Shown piece after piece: positions 34,019 through 43,511 of a stretch of DNA of 64,000 nt (its first letter is position 1; every line of letters begins with the position of its first letter). Origin of the DNA: Jutongia hominis (GTDB taxonomy: Bacteria > Bacillota > Clostridia > Lachnospirales > Lachnospiraceae). The stretch is taken from the NCBI RefSeq assembly GCF_014384965.1, contig NZ_JACRSW010000040.1:62001-126000 (forward strand), read 5' to 3'. The notes under the pieces were generated by a model. It searched no databases, was not told the DNA's origin, and was given only the letters and a program-made list of their open reading frames with translations. The position numbers were made by a program, and so were the translations under genes.

Positions 34019-36166
34019 ATGGATTTAAATGTGCATATGTACCAGATGTCAAAAGCGATGAAAACGCAGTTATATCTTGACAATCTGACAATGATCTTTA
34101 ATCCGCAGGCACTTTTTAGTGATGGAACAGAGCAATACCGTATTCCGGCAGAGCCAAAAGAAAATGATTATGTAAAGATCCGTTTCCGGGCAGGCAGAGA
34201 AAATATTGATCAAGTCTTTCTGATCACAAATGATGTCCGTCAGAAAATGGAAAAGATATCAAATGACAGATTGTTTGATTACTATGAAGCAGGAATGCAA
34301 TTAGATACACAAAGAGTAGAATATTACTTTGAAGTGCATTGCGGACCGTTAGTCTGTTATTACAATGCAACAGGTGTAGCAGATCATGTTGATCCGCAGT
34401 ATCATTTTTGGATCAAGCCGGGATTTTCTACTCCTTCATGGGCAAAAGGAGCTGTTTTTTACCAGATTTATGTGGATCGTTTTTTCAATGGAGATACCTC
34501 TAATGATGTAGAAACCGATGAATATTTCTATATCGGTGAGGGAACGGAAAAAGTAGAAGACTGGAACAAATATCCGGCGCAGATGGGTGTCAGAGAGTTT
34601 TATGGTGGAGATATTGCCGGTGTCTGGCAAAAGCTTGATTATTTACAGGATCTTGGTGTAGAAGTTATTTATTTCAACCCGATTTTTGTATCGCCATCCA
34701 ATCATAAGTATGATATTCAGGATTATGATTATATCGATCCGCATATTGGTAAGATCGTAAAAGATGAAGGAGAGCTTTTAAAGCGTTCGGAACAGGGAAA
34801 TCTGATGTGCGATCCTGAGCATCCGAATAAAAATGCGTCACGTTATATCTGCCGTGTTACGGATAAAGAAAATCTTGAAGCAAGCAATCAATTTTTTGCT
34901 GATTTTGTAGAAGAAGCACATAAAAGAGGAATGAAGGTAATCTTAGACGGTGTATTTAACCATTGTGGTTCGTTTAATAAATGGCTTGACCGTGAATGCA
35001 TTTATGAAGATGCACCGGGGTATGAAAAAGGTGCATTTGTATCGCAGGATAGTCCATATCGTTCGTATTTTAAATTCTGGGAAGAAATCTGGCCATATAA
35101 CACGTATTACGATGGCTGGTGGGGACATGATACATTACCAAAGCTTAACTATGAAGAATCCGATGAGTTATTCCAATATGTAATGCATATTGCACGTAAA
35201 TGGGTGTCTCCTCCTTATAATGTAGATGGCTGGAGACTTGATGTGGCAGCAGATCTTGGACATTCCGCTGAATATAATCATTTCTTCTGGAGGGAATTTC
35301 GCAGAAATGTAAAAGAAGCAAATCCGAATGCGATTATTTTAGCAGAGCATTATGGAGATCCGAAAGACTGGCTTAGCGGGGATCAATGGGATACAGTTAT
35401 GAACTATGATGCGTTCATGGAGCCGATCACATGGTTTTTGACCGGAGTAGAAAAGCACAGTGATGAATTTCGTGGTGATATGAAGGGAAATGCCGATGCG
35501 TTTTTTAATTCCATGCGCCACTTTATGACACGTTTTAACACGCAGTCTCTCCAGATAGCGATGAATGAACTGTCAAACCATGATCATTCACGTTTTTTAA
35601 CCAGAACAAACAGTCAGGTCGGACGTACCAATACCCGTGGACCGGAAGCCGCAAATCAGGGAATTGACAAGGCTGTTTTCCGTCAGGCTGTTATGATCCA
35701 GATGACCTGGCCGGGAGCACCGACACTTTATTATGGTGATGAAGCCGGATTGTGCGGATGGACGGATCCCGATAACCGACGTGCTTATCCATGGGGAAAC
35801 GAAGATAAAGATTTGATCGAGTATCATAAAGTATTGATCAGTCTGCATAAAGAATGTCAGGCGTTAAAGACCGGTTCGATCATGTTTCTGCACGGCGGGT
35901 ATAACCTGATCTGTTATGGACGTTTTGATGAGAAAGACAAAGTAGTGGTGATCATCAACCGGGATGAAGCAGAGCGTGAGATTCATATCCCGGTATGGCG
36001 TCTGGGAATCAAATATCAATCCCGTATGGCTAGAATCTTTCGGACAGATCGGGAAGGCTTCTTTGATGAAACACAGATGTATGTGGTAGATAACGGTTAT
36101 ATTCGTGTAAACTGTCCGGGCGTATCCGGTATTATCTTAAAGAATATGGAAGATACTGCATATTAG
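34019..36166 (+). CDS. GH13 alpha-glucan hydrolase (neopullulanase/cyclomaltodextrinase type)
   Basis: A 715-residue enzyme without a signal peptide, so probably intracellular, acting on maltodextrins or cyclodextrins. An N-terminal beta domain (about 15-130) fits a CBM34-like module of the GH13_20 group. The barrel contains WAKGAVFYQIYVDRFFNGD, GVEVIYFNPIFVSPSNHKYD, nucleophile Asp408 in VDGWRLDVA, acid/base Glu443 in ILAEHYGDP, and Asp522 in NHDHSRFL. The start at ATG 34019 has GGAGG nine bases upstream and lies 35 bp after cca. A small membrane protein gene follows by 24 bp. Confidence 0.9.
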   Translation: MDLNVHMYQMSKAMKTQLYLDNLTMIFNPQALFSDGTEQYRIPAEPKENDYVKIRFRAGRENIDQVFLITNDVRQKMEKISNDRLFDYYEAGMQLDTQRVEYYFEVHCGPLVCYYNATGVADHVDPQYHFWIKPGFSTPSWAKGAVFYQIYVDRFFNGDTSNDVETDEYFYIGEGTEKVEDWNKYPAQMGVREFYGGDIAGVWQKLDYLQDLGVEVIYFNPIFVSPSNHKYDIQDYDYIDPHIGKIVKDEGELLKRSEQGNLMCDPEHPNKNASRYICRVTDKENLEASNQFFADFVEEAHKRGMKVILDGVFNHCGSFNKWLDRECIYEDAPGYEKGAFVSQDSPYRSYFKFWEEIWPYNTYYDGWWGHDTLPKLNYEESDELFQYVMHIARKWVSPPYNVDGWRLDVAADLGHSAEYNHFFWREFRRNVKEANPNAIILAEHYGDPKDWLSGDQWDTVMNYDAFMEPITWFLTGVEKHSDEFRGDMKGNADAFFNSMRHFMTRFNTQSLQIAMNELSNHDHSRFLTRTNSQVGRTNTRGPEAANQGIDKAVFRQAVMIQMTWPGAPTLYYGDEAGLCGWTDPDNRRAYPWGNEDKDLIEYHKVLISLHKECQALKTGSIMFLHGGYNLICYGRFDEKDKVVVIINRDEAEREIHIPVWRLGIKYQSRMARIFRTDREGFFDETQMYVVDNGYIRVNCPGVSGIILKNMEDTAY

Positions 36167-36190
36167 TATAAGAATGGGAGTTAGAATACC

Positions 36191-36502
36191 ATGAGAAAGT
36201 TTAGAGAGTGGATGCATACTACAGGAAGAAATAAAGTGATCGCTGTTGTTTTTTTGATCGCGATCGCTATCGTATTGCATTATTTTATTGTAGAAAGAGA
36301 TGGTTATATCGGGGCAGGAAAACCAAATCCGACTGTATCGCCAAAGTCAGCGAAAGAAGAGATTATTGGCGGAGATTCCATTGGCAGTGTTGATCCTGAT
36401 ACAACCATGATTCCGGGCGATGCAATTCATCCGAGCACGACACCGAAAGTCGGTAACAGTTCCAAACAGAAAGGATCTGAGCAAAAACAAAGCCAAGAAT
36501 AA
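36191..36502 (+). CDS. Small single-pass membrane protein of unknown function
   Basis: A 103-residue protein with a basic N-terminus, one membrane helix (about 17-36, VIAVVFLIAIAIVLHYFIV) and an outside Pro/Ser/Thr/Lys-rich tail with TVSPKSAKEE and PSTTPK. No family recognised. It is 24 bp after the GH13 gene with a modest AATGGGAG site, so likely cotranscribed. It may be a real but lineage-specific protein. Confidence 0.6.
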   Translation: MRKFREWMHTTGRNKVIAVVFLIAIAIVLHYFIVERDGYIGAGKPNPTVSPKSAKEEIIGGDSIGSVDPDTTMIPGDAIHPSTTPKVGNSSKQKGSEQKQSQE

Positions 36503-36572
36503 CACGTTAAAACAATGCTTGTAGCAGTAATGAAATCTTAACAAATATGATATAATAATTCCAAAATCCAAG

Positions 36573-36665
36573 CATTATATGCTTGTCGCACTTCGTGCTT
36601 GATGATTTTGTCATTCATGAATTCTGCACAAGAAAACTTGTTTTCTTGTGTTGCAAATTCATGAT
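36573..36665 (+). other. Cluster of hairpins before the nifS operon
   Basis: Three inverted repeats follow each other: AAGCA-TTATA-TGCTT, GCAC-TTC-GTGC, and a long one in which TCATGAATT and CACAAGAAAAC (36613-36635) pair with GTTTTCTTGTG and AATTCATGA (36638-36663). They could be stacked terminators for the upstream operon or a structured RNA. Confidence 0.6.
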
Positions 36666-36712
36666 ATAAGATAAAAACTATATAAGTAAAAAGAGAAAAA
36701 AAAGTAAGGCTA

Positions 36713-36740
36713 TTGACATTTTCATAAAAGAGTATAGAAT
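36713..36740 (+). promoter_or_regulatory. Putative promoter of the nifS-nifU-mnmA operon
   Basis: TTGACA (36713-36718) with TAGAAT (36735-36740) at 16-bp spacing; a TATAAT at 36740 is offset. This leaves an unusually long leader of about 285 nt before nifS, with no gene visible in it. Confidence 0.6.
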
Positions 36741-37031
36741 ATAATGCGTATTATGATAGTAGGGATTGCTTTACATAGTTGCTTTTTTTATAACAGATTG
36801 CATAGCAGGACAAGTTGTATTGCAAAGTGTTGCATGATCTGTACAGTAGAAAAATAGAGCATGTGGGGTGAATCCTAAAATTTATAAAGGATATCCTAGT
36901 AAACAGATAGGAACAATACCAATGCGGTACAATGTTAAAAATATGTTTGAAAATGTACATACAGATAGCGAAAGGTTATTTGTTCTTATATAATAAAATA
37001 GCACAAAAGTGTGCAGGAATGGAGTGATACG

Positions 37032-38213
37032 ATGAGTAAGTTGATTTATTTAGACAATGCAGCTACTACCGCAGTCAGACCGGAGGTATTGGATGCGATG
37101 ATGCCATATTTAAAAGAAGAATATGCGAATCCTTCCAGTATTTATACATTTGCGCAAAAGTCAAAAAAAGTAGTGGATGAGTCACGACGCACGATCGCAG
37201 AACTTTTAGGTGCAAAAGAACGTGAAATATACTTTACAAGCGGCGGAAGTGAGGGCGATAACTGGGCGTTAAAAGGAACGGCTGAAGCATTAAAAGCAAA
37301 AGGAAAGCATATTATCACTTCTAAGATTGAACATCATGCCATTCTTCATACCTGTGAATATTTAGAACGTCAGGGTTATGAAGTGACTTATCTTGATGTC
37401 GATGAAAATGGTCTGGTCTCACCGGAAGCAGTAGAAGCTGCGATTCGCCCGGATACGATTCTGATCAGTATTATGTTTGCAAACAATGAGATCGGTACGA
37501 TCGAACCGATCAAAGAAATTGGTGAGATCGCAAAGAAACATGATATTTTCTTCCATACAGATGCGGTACAGGCATTTGGCCATATTGCGATCAATGTAGA
37601 TGAGATGCATATTGATATGTTAAGTGCGAGCGGTCATAAGTTCCACGGACCAAAAGGAATCGGTTTCTTCTATATGAGAGATACTGTAAAGATAGGACCT
37701 TTGATCCATGGCGGTGCACAGGAACGTTCCCGCAGAGCCGGAACACATAATGTACCGGGGATTGTAGGTATTGCAACCGCTGCAAAATCAGCCTATGAAG
37801 ATCTGGATCAGAAGATGAAACAGCAGGCAGAAATTCGTGATTATGCGATCGATCGTATTTTAAAAGAAGTTCCATATTGTCGTTTAAATGGTGACAGAGT
37901 AAAACGTTTACCAAACAATATCAATGTCTGTTTTCGTTTCGTAGAAGGTGAGTCAATGCTGATCATGCTCGATCAGAAAGGAATCTGCGGTTCAAGCGGA
38001 TCTGCATGTACATCCGGTTCTCTTGATCCTTCTCACGTCCTTTTGGCAATCGGTCTGCCACATGAGATCGCACATGGTTCTCTTCGTATGACACTTTCAG
38101 AAGAAACAACCAAAGAGGACATGGATTATGTAGTTGATAATATTAAAGCAATCATTGAGCGTTTAAGAAGCATGTCACCTTTGTATGAGGATTTTGTTAA
38201 GAAAAATAAATAA
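37032..38213 (+). CDS. nifS: Cysteine desulfurase (NifS/IscS)
   Basis: A 393-residue PLP enzyme that removes sulfur from cysteine for Fe-S clusters and tRNA thiolation. Seen: YLDNAATTAVRPEVL, the PLP-binding lysine in LSASGHKFHGPKGIGF, IEHHAI, and the sulfur-accepting Cys in GSSGSACTSGSL. ATG 37032 has GGAG seven bases upstream. The gene heads an operon with nifU and mnmA, so its persulfide likely goes to Fe-S scaffold and to MnmA. Confidence 0.95.
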   Translation: MSKLIYLDNAATTAVRPEVLDAMMPYLKEEYANPSSIYTFAQKSKKVVDESRRTIAELLGAKEREIYFTSGGSEGDNWALKGTAEALKAKGKHIITSKIEHHAILHTCEYLERQGYEVTYLDVDENGLVSPEAVEAAIRPDTILISIMFANNEIGTIEPIKEIGEIAKKHDIFFHTDAVQAFGHIAINVDEMHIDMLSASGHKFHGPKGIGFFYMRDTVKIGPLIHGGAQERSRRAGTHNVPGIVGIATAAKSAYEDLDQKMKQQAEIRDYAIDRILKEVPYCRLNGDRVKRLPNNINVCFRFVEGESMLIMLDQKGICGSSGSACTSGSLDPSHVLLAIGLPHEIAHGSLRMTLSEETTKEDMDYVVDNIKAIIERLRSMSPLYEDFVKKNK

Positions 38214-38292
38214 AATGATGCAAAGGGCAAAAGCAGATAGCAATGTATATTTCTAATATAGATTGTTGACCAGAAGATGGAGGATAATAAGT

Positions 38293-38718
38293 ATGTATAG
38301 CGAAAAAGTAATGGATCATTTTACAAATCCACGTAACGTTGGCGAGATTGAAGATGCCAGTGGAGTAGGTACTGTTGGAAATGCAAAATGTGGTGATATC
38401 ATGCGTATCTATCTTGATGTAGATGAAGATACAAAAGTGATCAAAGATTGTAAGTTTAAGACATTTGGCTGTGGTGCAGCAGTAGCAACAAGCAGCATGG
38501 CAACAGAAATGGTTATGGGAAAGACGATCTATGAAGCATTACAGGTTACAAATAAGGCGGTAATGGAAGCATTAGACGGACTCCCACCGGTAAAAGTACA
38601 TTGTTCTTTATTAGCGGAAGAAGCCATTCATGCTGCATTATGGGATTATGCACAGAAACACAACATTGAGATTGAAGGTTTAAAACCACCAAAGGCGGAT
38701 ATTAATGATGAAGAATAA
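38293..38718 (+). CDS. Fe-S cluster scaffold protein NifU/IscU-like
   Basis: A 141-residue scaffold. The three cluster-binding cysteines are in GNAKCGDIM, KTFGCGAAVATSSMATEM and VKVHCSLLAEEAIHAAL; N-terminal MYSEKVMDHFTNPRNVGE is typical. ATG 38293 follows GGAGGATAATAAGT. Its last codons overlap the start of mnmA by 14 bp, supporting translational coupling. It receives sulfur from the NifS encoded immediately upstream. Confidence 0.94.
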   Translation: MYSEKVMDHFTNPRNVGEIEDASGVGTVGNAKCGDIMRIYLDVDEDTKVIKDCKFKTFGCGAAVATSSMATEMVMGKTIYEALQVTNKAVMEALDGLPPVKVHCSLLAEEAIHAALWDYAQKHNIEIEGLKPPKADINDEE

Positions 38719-39796
38719 GAAGGTAGTTGTGGGAATGTCCGGTGGCGTAGATTCTTCCGTGGCGGCATATTTGCTGAAAAAGGAAGGATATGATGTCATT
38801 GGTGTTACAATGGAAATCTGGAAGAAAGATGCTACAGAAGTAGTAGAAAATGAGGGTGGATGCTGTGGAATTACTGCCGTGGATGATGCCAGACGTGTGG
38901 CACAGAAGCTTGGTATTCCACATTATGTCATGAATTTTCGTGATATTTTCCAGGAAAAAGTCATTGACTATTTTGTAAAAGAGTATCAGCTTGGGCATAC
39001 ACCAAATCCCTGTATTGCCTGCAATCGTTATGTGAAATGGGAGGCTCTTTTACAAAGAAGTTTAGAAATCGGTGCAGATTATATAGCAACCGGTCATTAT
39101 GCCAGAATCGCACAGCTTGAAAATGGCAGATATGCGATACAGAATTCTGTTACAGCCAGAAAAGACCAGACCTATGCTTTGTATAACCTGACACAATGGC
39201 AGTTAGAACATACTTTAATGCCGGTTGGTGCCTATCACAAAGAAGAAATCCGAAAGATCGCTGCAAGGGAAGGGCTTTTTGTGGCAAATAAACCGGACAG
39301 TCAGGAAATCTGCTTTATACCGGATAATAACTACAAGCGTTTCTTGGAAGAAGAAACCGGTAAGAAGAGTGTTCCGGGAAACTTTGTGGATGCATCGGGT
39401 AAAGTGCTTGGACAGCATAAAGGAATTACACATTACACGATCGGGCAGAGAAAAGGACTCGGAATTGCGTTCGGTCATCCGGTCTTTGTCAGCGAGATCC
39501 GTCCCGAATCAAATGAAGTGGTACTCGGAAACAGTGAAGAAGTCTTTTTTGATCGTTTGATCGCAACAGATATCAATTGTATGGCAGCAGACAAATTTAC
39601 AGTAGGACAGCGTATGCTTGCCAAGATCCGTTATGCGGATCTTGGACAGATGTGTACAGTAGAAGATGTCAGGGATGATCAGATCACGATCGCTTTCGAT
39701 CAGAAAGCCAGAGCAGTGACACCGGGACAGGCAGTTGTCTTTTATGAAGACGGCTATGTGCTTGGCGGTGCTACGATACAAAAAGGAATCAAATAA
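38705..39796 (+). CDS. mnmA: tRNA-specific 2-thiouridylase MnmA
   Basis: A 363-residue enzyme that makes 2-thiouridine at the wobble position of Lys, Glu and Gln tRNAs. P-loop VGMSGGVDSSVAAYLL, catalytic cysteines in NPCIACNRYVKW and SQEICFIPDNNY, TGHYARI, HYTIGQRKGLGI. Two adjacent ATGs (38705, 38708) are possible starts. It overlaps nifU, and using the NifS from the same operon as sulfur donor matches the arrangement in Clostridia and Bacillus. It converges on the minus-strand Big_2 gene with only ten bases between. Confidence 0.95.
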   Translation: MMKNKKVVVGMSGGVDSSVAAYLLKKEGYDVIGVTMEIWKKDATEVVENEGGCCGITAVDDARRVAQKLGIPHYVMNFRDIFQEKVIDYFVKEYQLGHTPNPCIACNRYVKWEALLQRSLEIGADYIATGHYARIAQLENGRYAIQNSVTARKDQTYALYNLTQWQLEHTLMPVGAYHKEEIRKIAAREGLFVANKPDSQEICFIPDNNYKRFLEEETGKKSVPGNFVDASGKVLGQHKGITHYTIGQRKGLGIAFGHPVFVSEIRPESNEVVLGNSEEVFFDRLIATDINCMAADKFTVGQRMLAKIRYADLGQMCTVEDVRDDQITIAFDQKARAVTPGQAVVFYEDGYVLGGATIQKGIK

Positions 39797-39806
39797 AAAA
39801 TATTTT

Positions 39807-40601
39807 CTACAATAAAGTATTTGCTTTTGGTCTTTTCACGATCACTTTACATTTTGCTGACTTTCCATTGGCAAGTGTAGCATACACATAAGTGGTTCCT
39901 GATTTTTTGCCCTTAATCATACCTTTTTTATTAACCGATACAATTTTTTTTCGAAGGGAACTAAAGACCGGCTTTTCTGTGGAGATACTTGGACGTATCG
40001 TATAAGAAAGTTTACTGCTTTGTCCCACAGTGATAGTTCTTGTTGATTTACGAAAAACAATGCTGACTGCTTTTGGAGTGACATTGATCGAGGCAGTCAG
40101 TTCTTGTACATTATCAAAGAAAAGGAAGCCCGGTGTAGAGATTTTGATCTGGATCTTTGCATTTCCATATCCCATGCCGGAGTATTCACAGGCAGTATTG
40201 GAAATCTGTTTTACCGTAAGAACGGAAGTATTGTTACTGCTAAAAGAAACGGTTGCATTAGCAGGAAGATTGATCAGGTCAAGTTGTTTTGTTTCCCCCT
40301 GCAGGATTTTCTTTTTATATTTTAAAATTTTGACCGGTTCGCGTGGCGAAGCAGAAGACGATTTTTTTGATGCATCATTACGATAGCTGATTTGCTGGCG
40401 TATTGATGCATTTTTTTGCTGTGGTTTCAAAAAAGTTTTGGTCATTGAAACAGAGGAATTGCTTTCGCTGTTTGCGGCCATTGTATCTGCTTTTGCGTTC
40501 GTAGCACAAAAAACACCGGAAAATAAAAGACAAAGTCCTGCTATCCAAAAAATATCTGTTGTTTTTTTAATCATGAATCTTATAAAGGAATATTTTTTCA
40601 A
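39807..40601 (-). CDS. Secreted Big_2-domain protein of unknown function
   Basis: A 264-residue exported protein: signal peptide about 1-38 (ending ATNAKA), a Ser/Asn/Lys-rich segment (39-90), a beta domain about 92-175, and a Big_2-type domain about 178-258 with TITVGQSSKLSYTIRPSIS and KKIVSVNKKGMIKGKKSGTTYVYATL. It resembles the C-terminal modules of the protease and GH30 proteins here but has no catalytic domain. Possibly a surface adhesin or cell-wall-associated module. It converges on mnmA. Confidence 0.7.
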   Translation of the reverse strand: MKKYSFIRFMIKKTTDIFWIAGLCLLFSGVFCATNAKADTMAANSESNSSVSMTKTFLKPQQKNASIRQQISYRNDASKKSSSASPREPVKILKYKKKILQGETKQLDLINLPANATVSFSSNNTSVLTVKQISNTACEYSGMGYGNAKIQIKISTPGFLFFDNVQELTASINVTPKAVSIVFRKSTRTITVGQSSKLSYTIRPSISTEKPVFSSLRKKIVSVNKKGMIKGKKSGTTYVYATLANGKSAKCKVIVKRPKANTLL

Positions 40602-40748
40602 ATTACCACCTCATTTCTTCGTATATAGGAATCCTTTTATTTTACTTTTGAATAAAATATTATCGGAATAGTAAAATAGATTTTTATTGATTACATCATC
40701 ATTGTAGTATGTCATAGTGGCATTTTAATGTCAAAATGATTCTTTTTT

Positions 40749-40776
40749 TTGACATATTTACATGATAAACTATATG
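40749..40776 (+). promoter_or_regulatory. Putative promoter of the two-component operon
   Basis: TTGACA (40749-40754), 16-bp spacer, TATATG (40771-40776), leaving about 190 nt before the response-regulator gene. Confidence 0.55.
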
Positions 40777-40969
40777 TAGTTGAGAGGATGAAAGCAGTGA
40801 AAGGTCTGCATTATGTGAAAAATGGGACTTTTGACATTCTGATCCTTAGAAAGAAAAGCATATGTTCCGGGTACAGTCGATGAACAGAGAGAAATTTCCG
40901 GCTAGACGCAGAAGGATTTCTTTGTACCGGATAAAACGTTACGAAAGAAAGAGAAGGGAGTCAAAAATC

Positions 40970-41671
40970 ATGAAGAATATTTTAATAGCGGATGACAATA
41001 AGGATATTACGGATATTCTTGCGGCATATGTAAAAAAAGAAGGCTATCATCCGGTAATTGCAAAGGATGGTGGAGAAGCAGAACGATTATTTGAAAGCGA
41101 AAATCCTGTTGCACTTTTATTGGATGTTATGATGCCGGTCAAAGATGGTTATGAAGTGTGTAAGGATATTCGCAAAAGATCTAGCGTTCCTATTATTTTG
41201 ATCACAGCCCGAGGTGAAGATTTTGATAAGATCATGGGTTTAGACATTGGTGCTGATGATTATATTGTAAAACCGTTCAGCCCGAATGAAGTGATGGCGC
41301 GTCTGCGTGCTGTTCTGCGTCGGCTGCAAAAGCCGGAAGATATGATAAACAATGAAAATATAATACATATCAGTAACATGACGGTGAATCTGGAAGAATA
41401 CACATTTAAAGTCAATGGAGAAAGAATTCCGTTGACTAAGAAAGAGATTGAAACAATGTGGACTCTGGCGTCGAACCCGAACAAAGTATTTACCAGAGAT
41501 AATCTGCTCGACAGTTTGTGGGGATATGATTACTATGGAGACAGCCGTACCGTGGATTCGCATATTAAACGACTGCGTGCAAAACTGGATTCTGTGGAAC
41601 ACCCGGACTGGACGATCAAAACAATCTGGGGAGTCGGATATAAGTTTGAAATCAGTGAAGAGAACTTCTGA
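40970..41671 (+). CDS. OmpR/PhoB-family response regulator
   Basis: A 233-residue transcription factor. Receiver domain with acidic Asp8/Asp9, phosphoacceptor Asp52 in LLLDVMMPVKDGYE, Thr in ILITARG and Lys in YIVKPFSPNE; C-terminal winged helix with LTKKEIETMWTLASNPNKVFTRDNLLDSLWGY and RTVDSHIKRLRAKL. ATG 40970 follows AAGGGAG; the frame is open to 40862 but the extra residues do not fit the family. It pairs with the histidine kinase 30 bp downstream. Confidence 0.93.
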   Translation: MKNILIADDNKDITDILAAYVKKEGYHPVIAKDGGEAERLFESENPVALLLDVMMPVKDGYEVCKDIRKRSSVPIILITARGEDFDKIMGLDIGADDYIVKPFSPNEVMARLRAVLRRLQKPEDMINNENIIHISNMTVNLEEYTFKVNGERIPLTKKEIETMWTLASNPNKVFTRDNLLDSLWGYDYYGDSRTVDSHIKRLRAKLDSVEHPDWTIKTIWGVGYKFEISEENF

Positions 41672-41701
41672 TCAAAGAGGAAAATATGAGGAGTAAGGAA
41701 C

Positions 41702-43219
41702 GTGAAAAAGGAAAAGAAAAGTCCGGTAAAACGAATATGGCGTATGGTGCAGCGCAATGATGTTGTTCTTAGGATTTATACATCCTTTGCATTTATTTTG
41801 GTATTGACCGGAATTTTAACCGGCATGATCTTCAATCAACTGTATCGGACAAACTATATCCGTTCTTATACAAAACTGCTTACAAGGCAGGGGAAGATTA
41901 TTGCAAAGAAAGTTTCTGACTTTAATGAGAAGAAAAAAGAAACACAATTCCAAAGATATAACAAATATATTGATGAGATCGAGCGGGCAGAAAATACCGA
42001 TGTCTGGATCATGGCAAACAGCAATGCAAAGAATCCGTTATCGGAAGAGTTTATTAATGCACAGGCAGATGAACAGGAGTTTTCAAAAGATATTGAGTCT
42101 GTCCTAAAAAAAGGATACCAGGGCAAAATTGCATCTAATTCCAGTTATGACGATGTCTATGGAATGACAACATTAAGTGTTGCCATTCCGGTGCTCCGTC
42201 AGGATGGACAGGAAGTAGGTGGTGTGATCCTGATGGTATCTATGATCGATCGTCAGACGATGGGATTGCGGGAAGGAAGATATTTAATTACATTAAGCGT
42301 TCTGGTATCTGTATTTATTTCTTATTTTGTAGCTGCCTTTTTTTCACGGTATCTGTCAAGACCATTGGCTAAGATCAGTAAGAACATCAGCAAACTGGCA
42401 AACGGAGATTATAGCGGTATTGAAGTAAAGAAACCATATTCTCAGATCGGTATTTTAGAAAGCTCACTCGATTACCTGTCCGGGGAACTCAGAGAAGCAG
42501 AAAAAGAGCGTGAGGAATTAGAGCAGGTGCGCAGGGATTTCTTTGCTAATGTATCGCATGAACTGCGTACGCCGATCACGGTGCTTCGTGGATATACAGA
42601 GACACTTATTGATGGAGTGATAGAAGAAGAAGAGCAGGTGCATGAGCTGTATAAGAGGATTCTTTCGGAATGTCAGGGAATGGAAAGACTTGTAGAAGAT
42701 CTGTTCATTTTATCGAAAATGCAAAATCCTGATTTTGAAATAGATAAAGAGCCGGTCAGTCTGATACAGGTTTTCCGGGATGTGATCAGAAGCGGTAAAA
42801 TGGTAGGTAAAGAGAAAAACATGACATTTACGATTGAAGCACCGGCAGAAGATCCATGTCTTGTTCTTGGAGATTATGGAAGGCTTCGCCAGCTTTTTAT
42901 GATCATTGTGGACAATGCGGTGAAATTTTCGCATGACAATGGGAAAATTGATATTCGGATCAGAAGACAGCAGGAGAAATTCGAGGTTGCTATACGGGAC
43001 TACGGAGTCGGTATCAAAAAAGAAAAACAGGCATTTATTTTTGAAAAATTCTATACTTCTAAGATGCGACAGAATGAGAAAGGAACCGGTCTTGGTCTGA
43101 TGATTGCAAAGCAGATTGTTTTACGCCATCAGGGCGAGATTCGTGTGGAGAGTGAAGAGAAGAAAGGAACCTGTTTTTACATCACATTTGATGAATGTAC
43201 AGATGTCGATCAATACTAA
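41702..43219 (+). CDS. Sensor histidine kinase with HAMP domain
   Basis: A 505-residue membrane kinase. Two membrane helices (about 24-44 and 196-218) flank an extracytoplasmic sensor of about 150 residues; a HAMP segment follows (RYLSRPLAKISKNISKLANGDYSGIEV). The kinase core has H-box FFANVSHELRTPITVLRGY with His286, N-box MIIVDNAVKFS, G1 DYGVGI, F-box and G2 GTGLGL. GTG 41702 is the start. It forms an operon with the response regulator; the layout is PhoR/WalK-like, but the signal cannot be inferred. Confidence 0.92.
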   Translation: MKKEKKSPVKRIWRMVQRNDVVLRIYTSFAFILVLTGILTGMIFNQLYRTNYIRSYTKLLTRQGKIIAKKVSDFNEKKKETQFQRYNKYIDEIERAENTDVWIMANSNAKNPLSEEFINAQADEQEFSKDIESVLKKGYQGKIASNSSYDDVYGMTTLSVAIPVLRQDGQEVGGVILMVSMIDRQTMGLREGRYLITLSVLVSVFISYFVAAFFSRYLSRPLAKISKNISKLANGDYSGIEVKKPYSQIGILESSLDYLSGELREAEKEREELEQVRRDFFANVSHELRTPITVLRGYTETLIDGVIEEEEQVHELYKRILSECQGMERLVEDLFILSKMQNPDFEIDKEPVSLIQVFRDVIRSGKMVGKEKNMTFTIEAPAEDPCLVLGDYGRLRQLFMIIVDNAVKFSHDNGKIDIRIRRQQEKFEVAIRDYGVGIKKEKQAFIFEKFYTSKMRQNEKGTGLGLMIAKQIVLRHQGEIRVESEEKKGTCFYITFDECTDVDQY

Positions 43220-43272
43220 AATGTAATGGGAAAAAATGGATGTACATTTCAAAAAAAATTCATAGATAGCAG

Positions 43273-43301
43273 TTGTATTTTTGCTATGCAATGAGTATAC
43301 T
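43273..43301 (+). promoter_or_regulatory. Promoter of the 6S RNA
   Basis: TTGTAT (43273-43278), exactly 17 bp, then TATACT (43296-43301), placing +1 near 43308. Confidence 0.75.
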
Positions 43302-43307
43302 ATTACT

Positions 43308-43497
43308 AAGGAAGAAGCCTGGGGTGTTCGATACTCTTGTTATTTTGAACCTACACTTTATGATTGGGATTCCTACATTCTTGCATGGAAGTCAAGCCAC
43401 CATTGCAGTGGAAGACGGAAGTGCATATGCGGTTGCCCACCTAGCGATTGCTAGGACTCAAAATGCAGGAAACGGCATCGTGGGTTTCTTTGCTATT
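43308..43497 (+). ncRNA. ssrS: 6S RNA (SsrS)
   Basis: About 190 nt. The 5' end AAGAAGCCTGGGGTG pairs with the 3' end CATCGTGGGTTTCTT, closing a long hairpin with an open central bubble. Recognisable clostridial 6S landmarks are TGTTCG and GAACCTACA on the 5' side, AAGTCAAGCCACC, and ACCTAGC-GATT-GCTAGGACTC on the 3' side. 6S RNA mimics an open promoter and sequesters RNA polymerase holoenzyme in stationary phase. It has its own promoter and terminator. The reading frame through it is not credible as protein. Confidence 0.8.
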
Positions 43498-43511
43498 TAA
43501 TAGCGCAATAA

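Noticed and set aside
36740..37031. T-box or known riboswitch in the nifS leader
   Set aside because: No T-box sequence, specifier structure or recognised aptamer consensus was found by eye.
43273..43500. 75-codon open frame downstream of the histidine kinase
   Set aside because: It coincides with the 6S RNA, begins in its promoter and has no ribosome-binding site.
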